DNA of 15,655 bases from JBBEAM01 sp040882845 (GCA_040882845.1 JBBEAM010000006.1:1-15655); one strand, 5' to 3'; positions 1 through 15,417 are shown, counted from the stretch's first letter. Made by a program: numbers and translations. The notes: a model not told the origin generated them from the sequence alone.

Positions 1-55
1 CGATCGTCCCAATGTTGCAGTGCGGCTTCGTCCGCTCAAATTTCGACTTCGACAT
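1..55 (-). CDS. tuf: Elongation factor Tu, N-terminal fragment (second tuf copy)
   Basis: First 18 codons of EF-Tu, the GTPase that carries aminoacyl-tRNA to the ribosomal A site; the gene runs off the left edge. The ATG is at 55-53 and the peptide reads MSKSKFERTKPHCNIGTI, the conserved EF-Tu start just before the P-loop. The PHCN form is typical of alphaproteobacteria. The gene follows fusA by 52 bases, the classic str-operon order. A purine-rich AGAAGGGAGA stretch lies upstream. Part of it is the 3' arm of a small inverted repeat (CCCT/AGGG, 70-81), so ribosome access could be modulated, although this is weak. Identity is secure; only the family-defining first residues are visible. Confidence 0.95.
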   Translation of the reverse strand, partial: MSKSKFERTKPHCNIGTI

Positions 56-107
56 GGTCTTTACCGTCTCCCTTCTAAGGGTATTGCTTGTCTCTGGTTG
101 ATACCGT

Positions 108-2186
<2,079 letters not shown>

Positions 2187-2214
2187 TTACGTCGTCTCTC
2201 TCGTCTTGCGGCCA

Positions 2215-2685
2215 TTACCAGCGGTAATGCGAGAAGGCACGGTTGGCCTCAGCCATCCGGTGCGTGTCTTCGCGCTTCTTTACCGCGGCGCCACGATTGT
2301 TCGATGCGTCGAGCAGCTCGCCGGCGAGGCGATCCTGCATGGTCAGCTCGGAACGGCTGCGCGCCGCCGCAATCATCCAGCGGATCGCCAGCGCCTGGGC
2401 ACGCTCGCTGCGCACCTCGACCGGCACCTGATAGGTGGCGCCGCCGACCCGGCGCGAGCGCACTTCGAGGTCGGGCCTGATGTTGACCAGCGCCTCGTGG
2501 AAGACCTTAAGCGGATCGTTGCCGCCCTTGGACTGCACCACATCGAAGGCGCCGTAAACGATGCCCTCTGCAGTCGACTTTTTGCCGGCGCGCATCAGGT
2601 TGTTCATAAACTTGCTCAGCACGAGATCCCCGAACTTCGGATCCGGCAGGATTTCGCGCTTTTCAGCCCTATGACGGCGAGACAT
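2215..2685 (-). CDS. rpsG: 30S ribosomal protein S7
   Basis: S7 is a primary 16S rRNA binder that nucleates assembly of the 30S head and lines the E site. The product has the usual 156 residues, starts MSRRHRAEKR and ends SHYRW, with the conserved RVGGATYQVPVEV segment in the middle (about residues 79-91) and the basic NRGAAVKKREDTHRMAEANRAF tail region split across the final 30 residues. It begins 11 bases after the rpsL stop, so the two genes are tightly coupled. In E. coli S7 represses the str operon through the longer rpsL-rpsG intercistronic region. Here that gap is too short for such a structure on its own, which makes control through the upstream leader more likely (inference). Confidence 0.98.
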   Translation of the reverse strand: MSRRHRAEKREILPDPKFGDLVLSKFMNNLMRAGKKSTAEGIVYGAFDVVQSKGGNDPLKVFHEALVNIRPDLEVRSRRVGGATYQVPVEVRSERAQALAIRWMIAAARSRSELTMQDRLAGELLDASNNRGAAVKKREDTHRMAEANRAFSHYRW

Positions 2686-2696
2686 CCGGGAGCTCC

Positions 2697-3068
2697 CTAC
2701 TTCGGCCGCTTGGCGCCGTACTTGGAACGGCGCTGGCGGCGGTCGGCGACGCCCTGGGTATCCAGCGTGCCGCGAATGATGTGATAGCGAACGCCCGGCA
2801 GGTCCTTGACGCGACCGCCGCGAATCATGACCACGGAGTGTTCCTGCAGGTTATGCCCCTCGCCGGGGATATAGCTGGTCACTTCGTAACCGTTGGTCAG
2901 ACGGACGCGCGCAACCTTACGCAGCGCGGAGTTCGGCTTCTTCGGCGTCGTCGTATAGACGCGCGTGCAGACCCCGCGCTTCTGCGGGCAGGCCTCCATG
3001 GCGGGGACCTTGTTGCGTACCGGCTTGTCCTTGCGCGGCTTGCGGATCAATTGGTTGATCGTCGGCAT
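2697..3068 (-). CDS. rpsL: 30S ribosomal protein S12
   Basis: S12 sits at the decoding centre and controls accuracy; it is the streptomycin target protein. I start it at the ATG at 3068 (MPTINQLIRKPRK), giving 123 residues, the standard length. The frame stays open for 42 further codons upstream, but that stretch is leader RNA and encodes nothing S12-like. A GAGGAA Shine-Dalgarno lies about 10 bases upstream of the ATG. The decoding loop TTTPKKPNSALRK (residues 40-52) has the wild-type lysines at 43 and 44, and the GRVKDLPGVRYH segment with the aspartate usually methylthiolated is intact. The sequence therefore suggests streptomycin sensitivity. It is the first gene of the downstream transcription unit, preceded by its own promoter and a leader of about 240 bases. 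Confidence 0.98.
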   Translation of the reverse strand: MPTINQLIRKPRKDKPVRNKVPAMEACPQKRGVCTRVYTTTPKKPNSALRKVARVRLTNGYEVTSYIPGEGHNLQEHSVVMIRGGRVKDLPGVRYHIIRGTLDTQGVADRRQRRSKYGAKRPK

Positions 3069-3127
3069 GCGATCGCTCTTCCTCGAGTAAACCCACTGTT
3101 GTTGCGTCTGCCCCGGTCGCGCCGACT

Positions 3128-3166
3128 TTACGGCCCTGACAAAAACAAACGCCGCATGGAAGCCAC
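3128..3166 (-). CDS. Possible leader peptide ORF (12 codons) in the rpsL leader
   Basis: A short ORF starts at GTG (3166) and stops at TAA (3128-3130), reading MASMRRLFLSGP. It is preceded by AAGGGAG (3173-3179) with a 6-base spacer, one of the better ribosome-binding sites in the window. An in-frame ATG is at codon 4. It lies in a different frame from rpsL and overlaps the 3' half of the leader hairpin and its T-rich tail. The TTG-TTT-TTG codons coincide with the T tract and are uncommon choices in this GC-rich genome. No homologue is recognised. It could be a regulatory leader peptide, or chance plus a purine-rich hairpin arm that resembles a Shine-Dalgarno. Confidence 0.35.
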   Translation of the reverse strand: MASMRRLFLSGP

Positions 3167-3186
3167 TGTTAGCTCCCTTCGGCGTT
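3141..3186 (-). terminator. Terminator/attenuator-like hairpin in the rpsL leader
   Basis: On the transcribed strand AACGCCG (3186-3180) pairs perfectly with CGGCGTT (3154-3148). Inside it, GGGAGC pairs with GCTTCC (one G-U) around an 8-base loop. The stem is followed directly by TGTTTTTGTC, so the 3' side carries a T-rich run as intrinsic terminators do. It lies between the strong promoter and rpsL, where full termination would silence an essential operon, so attenuation or pausing is more plausible than constitutive termination. Confidence 0.45.
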
Positions 3187-3196
3187 CGGGACACTC

Positions 3197-3216
3197 CGGG
3201 TCCGTTGCCGGACCCG
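3197..3216 (-). promoter_or_regulatory. GNRA-tetraloop hairpin in the rpsL leader
   Basis: CGGGTCCG and CGGACCCG form a perfect 8-bp stem closed by a GCAA tetraloop in the transcript. It lies just upstream of the attenuator-like hairpin and has no T tract, so it is not a terminator. GNRA loops are common docking or protein-binding elements, and it may be part of a folded r-protein-responsive leader. Confidence 0.5.
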
Positions 3217-3312
3217 TATGTTCAATAAATCCCGCGGAACCGCGTTTAGCCCCGTCCTGGAAAGTCCCAAGACGTCAGGATTACGGCCGGCTCTCTGCCC
3301 GGAATCGGGCGG

Positions 3313-3341
3313 AATATATGGGGGTGAGGGGGTAGCGTCAA
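3313..3341 (-). promoter_or_regulatory. Sigma-70-type promoter for the str operon
   Basis: Reading the minus strand, TTGACG (3341-3336) and TATATT (3318-3313) are separated by exactly 17 bases. Each hexamer is one mismatch from consensus. The pair lies in an otherwise G/C-rich stretch downstream of the rpoC terminator-like hairpin and upstream of rpsL, in the right orientation. The sequence just upstream (about 3342-3362) is A-rich on the transcribed strand and could act as an UP-like element. Transcription should start near 3306. This is the best promoter in the window. Confidence 0.8.
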
Positions 3342-3454
3342 GCCTTAGTTTCTTTGGCTTTTCGCCCGGCTTCCAGAGTCATGAAAGCCGTCCCCACGGG
3401 GAGATGGCGCAATAAAATTACGCCACGCTCCTAGAAAACCATTCCACGGCGGAG

Positions 3455-3486
3455 AAAACCGCCGGCGGCGCACCCGCGCCGCCGGC
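3455..3486 (-). terminator. Rho-independent-like terminator after rpoC
   Basis: Seventeen bases past the rpoC stop, an 11-bp perfect GC-rich stem (3486-3476 with 3471-3461) with a 4-base loop is followed by GG and a TTTT run (3458-3455). The T tract is short, so termination may be partial, or the structure may stabilise the rpoBC 3' end. With the promoter about 115 bases further on, it marks a boundary between the rpoBC unit and the str unit. Further small inverted repeats follow (3406-3424, and a TCCCC/GGGGA palindrome at 3391-3402). Confidence 0.65.
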
Positions 3487-3503
3487 AGATCGAAGACCGC
3501 CAG

Positions 3504-7700
<4,197 letters not shown>

Positions 7701-7745
7701 TTAGTCTCTCCAAAAAATCTGCTGCGAACGTCTCGAGAAAAGCGG

Positions 7746-7764
7746 CTAGCGCCGGCCGAGGGCG

Positions 7765-7768
<4 letters not shown>
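7746..7768 (-). promoter_or_regulatory. Hairpin overlapping the rpoB stop codon
   Basis: CTAGCGCC (7768-7761) pairs perfectly over 8 bp with GGCGCTAG (7753-7746) around a 7-base loop, and the rpoB TAG stop (7767-7765) lies inside the 5' arm. The following sequence is CCGCTTTTCTCG, a weak T tract, so it is a poor terminator. It may be a 3'-end, processing or pausing element between rpoB and rpoC. Terminating rpoB ribosomes would cover it, so it could fold only behind them. Confidence 0.5.
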
Positions 7769-11937
<4,169 letters not shown>

Positions 11938-12182
11938 CTTGTTCCTCGTATCCTCTACCCGCTAAACTCCCCTTGGAGCGATGCGGGAAAAAATTTAAAA
12001 ATCAACGCGATACATTATCTTCTTGAGAAGATAGATCGGCGCGCCAGGGGTCGCTTGTAACGCCCTTCCCCTAGAAACGGGCGTGCCCGCCAAAGGGCGG
12101 GCTGCTTTGCCGGTCCATGACAGTCCCGGCCGGCGCCAGAAATCTGGCCCGGCCGGGATGTCGTTACCGCGCTCGGGAGTGC
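11938..12182 (-). promoter_or_regulatory. rplL-rpoB spacer with a series of hairpins (attenuator/processing region)
   Basis: No gene is seen in these 245 bases. In transcript order they hold a very stable long hairpin (12158-12124), a 7-bp GCCCGCC/GGCGGGC stem with a 4-base loop (12102-12085), an adjoining ACGCCC/GGGCGT stem (12084-12060), a 7-bp AT-rich stem with a TCAA loop (12033-12016), then an A/T-rich run (about 12003-11987) and the rpoB ribosome-binding site. Some arms can pair alternatively: GGCGGGC can also contact the following GCCCG. In E. coli the equivalent spacer holds a partial terminator and an RNase III site that lower rpoBC relative to rplJL. The same role is inferred here from position and structure. 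Confidence 0.55.
12124..12158 (-). promoter_or_regulatory. Long stable hairpin downstream of rplL (candidate RNase III site)
   Basis: TCCCGGCCGG pairs with CCGGCCGGGA over 10 bp, and inside it GCCAG pairs with CTGGC, with one unpaired G on the 3' side and a tiny A/T loop. The total is about 15 bp of mostly G-C pairing beginning 24 bases after the rplL stop. There is no T tract, so intrinsic termination is unlikely. A double-stranded element of this kind in the rplL-rpoB gap fits an RNase III processing site or a protective 3'-end stem for the rplJL message. Confidence 0.55.
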
Positions 12183-12560
12183 TTACTTCAGCTCCACGGT
12201 GGCGCCGGCCTCCTCAAGCTTCTTCTTCAAGGCCTCGGCCTCATCCTTGGAAGCGCCTTCCTTGACAGGCTTCGGCGCGCCCTCGACGAGATCCTTGGCT
12301 TCCTTCAGGCCCAGGCCGGTGATGGCCCGGACTTCCTTGATGACGTTGATCTTCTTGTCGCCGGCGGCGGCAAGGATCACGTCGAACTCGGTCTTCTCCT
12401 CGGCAGCAGCGGCCTCGCCACCGCCACCGGCGGGGGCGGCAGCAGCCACCGGAGCGGCGGCGGAAACGCCCCACTCCTCTTCGAGCTTCTTGGACAGCTC
12501 GGCCGCCTCGATGACGGTCAGCTTCGACAGCTCTTCAACCAACTTGTCTAGATCAGCCAT
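12183..12560 (-). CDS. rplL: 50S ribosomal protein L7/L12
   Basis: The mobile stalk protein that recruits and stimulates translational GTPases; its dimers dock on L10. At 125 residues it has the usual length. Residues 1-33 are the N-terminal dimerisation helices, about 34-55 the Ala/Gly/Pro-rich flexible hinge, and about 56-125 the globular domain, with KTEFDVIL, the conserved EVRAITGLGLKEAKDLVE factor-contact segment and a VELK end. The ATG at 12560 follows AAGGA with 8 bases of spacing. It lies 51 bases after rplJ. L7/L12 is needed in several copies per ribosome, so it is usually expressed above its neighbours, consistent with the hairpin spacer before rpoB. Confidence 0.98.
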   Translation of the reverse strand: MADLDKLVEELSKLTVIEAAELSKKLEEEWGVSAAAPVAAAAPAGGGGEAAAAEEKTEFDVILAAAGDKKINVIKEVRAITGLGLKEAKDLVEGAPKPVKEGASKDEAEALKKKLEEAGATVELK

Positions 12561-12611
12561 TTCTCAATTCCTTCTAGGCTTGTACTTCAGGGCTCGTGAC
12601 GTTCGCTCTCG

Positions 12612-13130
12612 TCAGGCAGCTTCGTCCTGTGCGCCGCGTGCACCGAGGACACGGGCCATCTGGCCCGCGGGCGCCTGCAAGACACCGGCGATCTTGGTTG
12701 CCGGCGCTTGCATGAGACCAACGATCTTGCCGCGCAGTTCATCGAGGGAAGGCAGGCTGGCGAGTGACTTGACGCCTTCGGCGTCCATGGCCTCACCGTT
12801 CAGCGATCCGCCGATGATGATCAGCTTCTCGTTTCCTTTGGCGAACTCGACGCAGGCCTTCGCGCCCGCCACCGGATCCTCCGACAGCGTGATCGCCGTC
12901 GGACCGGTGAAGAGATCGCTCAGACCTTCGAACTTCGTGCCCTGGAGAGCGCGCTTCGTGAGCCGGTTCTTCGTCACTTTGTAGCTGGCTCCCAGTTCCC
13001 GAACCTTGCTTCGCAAGGCCGTCACCTCGGAGACCGTCAGCCCGGACTGCTGGGTGACGACCATGAGGGTGGCCTCGTCGAACTTCTGGTTCAGATCGGA
13101 AACCAAAGCTTCCTTCTGACTACGGTCCAC
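12612..13130 (-). CDS. rplJ: 50S ribosomal protein L10 (GTG start)
   Basis: L10 anchors the L7/L12 stalk to 23S rRNA, and the L10-L7/L12 complex represses its own mRNA. I place the start at GTG 13130, giving VDRSQKEALVSDLNQKF and 172 residues, the family length. GGGAG (13139-13143) lies 8 bases upstream. The frame is open for 68 more codons, but that sequence contains the leader RNA and is unlike L10. The rRNA-binding N-terminal domain includes the YKVTKNRLTKRAL stretch. The C-terminal helix (about residues 130-165), with the repeated pattern LMQAPATKIAGVLQAPA, is the docking site for L7/L12 dimers, and its length suggests room for three dimers. Confidence 0.96.
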   Translation of the reverse strand: MDRSQKEALVSDLNQKFDEATLMVVTQQSGLTVSEVTALRSKVRELGASYKVTKNRLTKRALQGTKFEGLSDLFTGPTAITLSEDPVAGAKACVEFAKGNEKLIIIGGSLNGEAMDAEGVKSLASLPSLDELRGKIVGLMQAPATKIAGVLQAPAGQMARVLGARGAQDEAA

Positions 13131-13441
13131 GTTTACTGCTCCCGTATCGGCGGTCCGGAGCGCGATAAGCGCCAAACCGCCGGGTTGCACGAGGGCTCTG
13201 GCGGAACCATCCGCCTTCGCCCGGTTCGCCTGTCCCGGAAGCGCAAGCCTTTCGTAAGACGCCAAAGGCGGGCCACGAAATGCTTTTGCCTCCCGTCTGT
13301 GCGGGCCCGTTTCCGGTTTAAGCCCCCTTGGCATCGAGCCGCGAAGGCACCTGCAGTCTCGGACAGGTGGAGCGGGATCAACGCGAGCCCGCTCCCTTCA
13401 ACCGGGGCCGCCGCAGCCGCCCCGGAACTCTTGGTCTTCCC
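13131..13441 (-). promoter_or_regulatory. rplA-rplJ spacer containing an L10 (rplJ) autoregulatory leader
   Basis: This 311-base gap is rich in RNA structure. In transcript order: CCGGGGC/GCCCCGG (13425-13402); a perfect 8-bp GGAGCGGG/CCCGCTCC stem (13395-13369); CACCTG/CAGGTG around TCCGAGACTG (13369-13348); a GGGGGCTTAAACC stretch (13326-13314); and CCCG-CACAGA-CGGG (13305-13292). The paired AGACTGCAGGTG and ACAGACGGGAGGC modules, joined through a CTTAA linker, resemble the L10-leader family that binds the L10-L7/L12 complex. The core is about 13280-13371. I see no convincing promoter here, and no T tract follows the hairpins, so translational or transcript-level feedback is favoured over termination. 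Confidence 0.7.
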
Positions 13442-14153
13442 TTAGGCGCCGGCCGGCGCGCTGAGGGTCGACAGATCCACCTTCACGCCAGGCCCCATGG
13501 TCGAGGTCAGCGCCACCTTCTTGATGTAGCTGCCCTTGGCCCCGCTGGGCCTGGCCTTGTTGATCGCGTCGACGAAAGCGCGGACGTTTTCGACCAGCTT
13601 GCCTTCGTCGAAACTCGCCTTGCCGACGCCGGCGTGGACGATGCCCGCCTTCTCGGCCCGGAACTCGACCTGGCCGCCCTTGACCGCCTTGATGGCCTCG
13701 GCGACGTCGTTGGTCACCGTACCGAGCTTGGGGTTCGGCATCAGGCCGCGCGGGCCGAGCACCTTACCCAGACGGCCGACCAGCGGCATCATGTCCGGCG
13801 TGGCGATCACCCGTTCGAAGTTGATCTCGCCGTTCTGCACCTTTTCGGCCAGGTCGTCGGGGGCCCCCCCCCCCCCGCCCCCCCGCCTGCTTGGCCTCCT
13901 CGGCCTTGGCATCCTTGGCGAAGACCGCAACGCGCAAAGTCTTGCCGGTGCCGTGCGGCAGCGAGACGACGCCGCGCACGTTCTGATCGGAATGCCGCGG
14001 ATCGACGCCCAGGTTCATGGCGATCTCGACGGTCTCGTCGAACTTGGTCTTGGCGTTGGCCTTGATCAGTCCGATCGCCTCTTCGACGCTGTAATGGGTG
14101 TCGAAATCGACCGCATCGCGCAGCTTGATGTAACGCTTACCTTTTTTCGCCAT
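13442..14153 (-). CDS. rplA: 50S ribosomal protein L1, reading frame broken at a poly-G/C tract
   Basis: L1 forms the mobile E-site stalk of the 50S subunit and represses the L11 operon. The ATG at 14153 (MAKKGKRYIKLRDAVDF) reads well to KAEEAKQAG, about residue 93, and then enters an abnormal poly-G/C stretch. The rest of L1, from DDLAEKVQNGE through GRLGKVLGPRGLMPNPKLGTV to the stop at 13442, is in another frame. L1 normally has about eight codons (AGADIVGA-like, 24 bases) between those points; here there are 28 bases, so the frame is off by one. Without the error the protein would be about 235 residues, the normal length. The flanks are perfectly conserved, so sequencing or assembly error is much likelier than a real pseudogene. 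It starts 4 bases after rplK, whose end supplies the GGAG Shine-Dalgarno. Confidence 0.9.
13864..13884. other. Aberrant homopolymer tract inside rplA
   Basis: Plus-strand GGGGG is followed by 13 C, one G and 7 C. It replaces the normal codons linking the L1 stalk segment and is the only such run in the window. It shifts the rplA frame by one (28 bases where 24 are expected). On the coding strand it is a poly-G run, the typical low-signal artefact of two-colour short-read chemistry. A real slippery tract is possible but less likely. Confidence 0.85.
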
Positions 14154-14157
14154 CGTT

Positions 14158-14586
14158 CTACTCCACCACCTCGATGCCCATGGAGCGCGCGGAACCGGCC
14201 ACGATCTTGGCCGCCGCGTTCAGGTCGTTGGCGTTCAGGTCCGGCATCTTCACTTCGGCGATCTCGCGCACCTGCTTCATGGTCACCCGGCCGACCTTGT
14301 TCTTGTTCGGCTCGGCCGAGCCCTTCTGAATCCTCGCCGCCTTGCGCAGCAGGAAAGCCGCCGGCGGGGTCTTGGTTTCGAAAGAGAAGGAGCGATCCGA
14401 GTAGGCGGTGATGATCACCGGCACCGGCATGCCCTGCTCCAGGTTCTGCGTCGCCGCGTTGAAGGCCTTGCAGAACTCCATGATATTGAGCCCGCGCTGA
14501 CCGAGAGCCGGACCGACCGGCGGCGAGGGGTTCGCCTGCCCCGCCGGAATCTCCAGCTTGATGTATCCTACGATTTTCTTCGCCAT
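14158..14586 (-). CDS. rplK: 50S ribosomal protein L11
   Basis: L11 binds the GTPase-associated region of 23S rRNA, the thiostrepton site, and is needed for RelA-dependent stringent signalling. It has 142 residues, the standard length. The N-terminal domain carries the proline-rich hinge PAGQANPSPPVGPALGQRG (residues 14-32); the C-terminal rRNA-binding domain has KTPPAAFLLRKAA and the end SARSMGIEVVE. The ATG at 14586 is preceded by AAGGGG about 11 bases upstream. It begins 93 bases after nusG and is separated from rplA by 4 bases, so the L11-L1 pair is translationally coupled, as expected for an operon controlled by L1. Confidence 0.98.
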   Translation of the reverse strand: MAKKIVGYIKLEIPAGQANPSPPVGPALGQRGLNIMEFCKAFNAATQNLEQGMPVPVIITAYSDRSFSFETKTPPAAFLLRKAARIQKGSAEPNKNKVGRVTMKQVREIAEVKMPDLNANDLNAAAKIVAGSARSMGIEVVE

Positions 14587-14679
14587 CTTCTTAAAGACCC
14601 CTTCCTATGGGTTTCGCGGTTCACGCGGCCCGGCGCTGGCTTGCTTCGCGCCCGGCCTCCCGCGGGTTGAAACGCCGAT
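14587..14679 (-). promoter_or_regulatory. nusG-rplK spacer, candidate L1-responsive leader
   Basis: Ninety-three bases between nusG and rplK can form a bulged GC-rich hairpin (14655-14630: CCGG-bulge-CGC type pairing around a GAAGCAAGCCA loop) and a smaller CGCG stem just before the rplK ribosome-binding region. In E. coli L1 represses translation from this position by binding a structure that mimics its 23S site. I cannot match the specific L1-binding bases by eye, so the regulatory role is inferred from position only. Confidence 0.3.
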
Positions 14680-15210
14680 CTAGAGCTTCTCCACCTGGGC
14701 ATACTCCAACTCGACCGGCGTCGAGCGCCCGAAGATCGACACCGCGACCTTTACCCGGGCACGTTCTTCATCGACTTCCTCCACCATGCCGTTGAACGAG
14801 GTGAAGGGGCCGTCGGAGACACGGACCTGCTCGCCGACCTCGAAGGTGATCGAGGGCTTCGGCCGGTCGACGCCTTCCTGGACCTGCTGCATCAGCTGCT
14901 CGGCCTCGCGGTCGGAAATCGGCACCGGACGGCCCTTGCCGCCGAGGAAGCCGGTCACCTTCGGCGTGTTCTTCACCAGGTGCCAGGACTGATCGCTCAG
15001 GTCCATCTTCACCAGGACATAGCCGGGGAAGAACTTGCGTTCGGCGTTGACCTTCTGGCCGCGGCGCATCTCGACCACTTCCTCGGTCGGCACCATGACC
15101 TCTTCGATCAGATCCTCCATGCCCTGGGTGCGGGCTTCCAGACGGATCGCCTCGGCGACCTTCTTCTCGAAGCCCGAATACACGTGAACGACATACCAGC
15201 GCATGGCCAT
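14680..15210 (-). CDS. nusG: Transcription termination/antitermination factor NusG
   Basis: NusG binds the RNA polymerase clamp, suppresses pausing, and links polymerase to Rho or to ribosomal protein S10. It has 176 residues. Residues 3-105 form the NGN domain (RWYVVHVYSGFEKKVAEAI, then FPGYVLVKMDLSD and TPKVTGFLG), and residues about 123-176 form the KOW domain (FEVGEQVRVSDGPFTSFNGMV to AQVEKL). The ATG at 15210 gives MAMRWYVVHVYSG; a second ATG two codons later is possible. The GGAGGA Shine-Dalgarno overlaps the secE stop, with a slightly long spacer of about 13 bases. It lies 9 bases after secE, so the two genes are coupled. Confidence 0.98.
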   Translation of the reverse strand: MAMRWYVVHVYSGFEKKVAEAIRLEARTQGMEDLIEEVMVPTEEVVEMRRGQKVNAERKFFPGYVLVKMDLSDQSWHLVKNTPKVTGFLGGKGRPVPISDREAEQLMQQVQEGVDRPKPSITFEVGEQVRVSDGPFTSFNGMVEEVDEERARVKVAVSIFGRSTPVELEYAQVEKL

Positions 15211-15219
15211 AACTGTGCT

Positions 15220-15417
15220 TTATCCTCCGAAACCGAGAAGGGTGCGAACGCCGAGATTGAGCAGCTGGTCGCCCAGGAAAAAGAAGATCGCCGCGAAGAA
15301 CACCATCAGGAAGACCATGATGGTCGTCACTGTCGTCTCCTTGCGGGTCGGCCAGGTGACTTTCCTGCCTTCCTGCCGGACTTCGCGCATGAACTGTCCT
15401 GGATTGACCTTGGCCAC
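15220..15417 (-). CDS. secE: Preprotein translocase subunit SecE (GTG start)
   Basis: SecE clamps the two halves of SecY in the inner-membrane SecYEG channel. The 65-residue product is the short single-span form found in most bacteria; the E. coli protein has three spans. A basic amphipathic region (residues 8-27, with REVRQEGRKVTWPTRKET including the conserved TWPTR motif) precedes one hydrophobic membrane segment (about residues 31-57, rich in Phe/Leu/Val). The start is GTG at 15417 (VAKVNPGQFMREV); the next in-frame Met, at residue 10, would remove conserved residues. A purine-rich AAGGGCGAG lies upstream. It sits between trnW and nusG, its usual place. Confidence 0.95.
   Translation of the reverse strand: MAKVNPGQFMREVRQEGRKVTWPTRKETTVTTIMVFLMVFFAAIFFFLGDQLLNLGVRTLLGFGG

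Larger units (their letters stand above)
3069..3306 (-). promoter_or_regulatory. Long structured 5' leader of the rpsL-rpsG-fusA-tuf operon
   Basis: About 238 bases separate the expected transcription start from the rpsL ATG. In transcript order this leader contains a small CGCG/CGCG stem (3233-3244), an 8-bp GCAA-tetraloop hairpin (3197-3216), a larger hairpin with a T-rich tail (3141-3186), a short ORF overlapping that hairpin (3128-3166), a minor GCCG/CGGC stem (3121-3134) and finally the rpsL ribosome binding site. Leaders of r-protein operons often carry autoregulatory RNA structures. I do not recognise this one as a named family by eye, though rpsL-leader motifs have been described in other proteobacterial groups. 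Together with the upstream promoter and rpoC terminator it fills the 435-base gap between rpoC and rpsL. Confidence 0.6.

Noticed and set aside
3069..3194. 42-codon N-terminal extension of rpsL
   Set aside because: S12 has a conserved MPTINQ start and 123 residues. The upstream open frame only overlaps the leader hairpins.
12010..12040. GATAAT-like -10 box upstream of rpoB
   Set aside because: It lies in the arm of an AT-rich hairpin and no -35-like hexamer is found at 16-18 bases.
13131..13334. 68-codon N-terminal extension of rplJ
   Set aside because: L10 begins at the GTG preceded by GGGAG. The extension is the L10 leader RNA and does not resemble protein.
13402..13425. GC-rich hairpin after rplA as an intrinsic terminator
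   Set aside because: The stem is followed by GTTGAAGGGAG with no T tract, so it does not fit a Rho-independent terminator.
13442..14153. Programmed ribosomal frameshift in rplA
   Set aside because: No programmed shift is known to me for L1, the codons are replaced as well as shifted, and a homopolymer error explains the sequence more simply. Kept only as an alternative in the finding.
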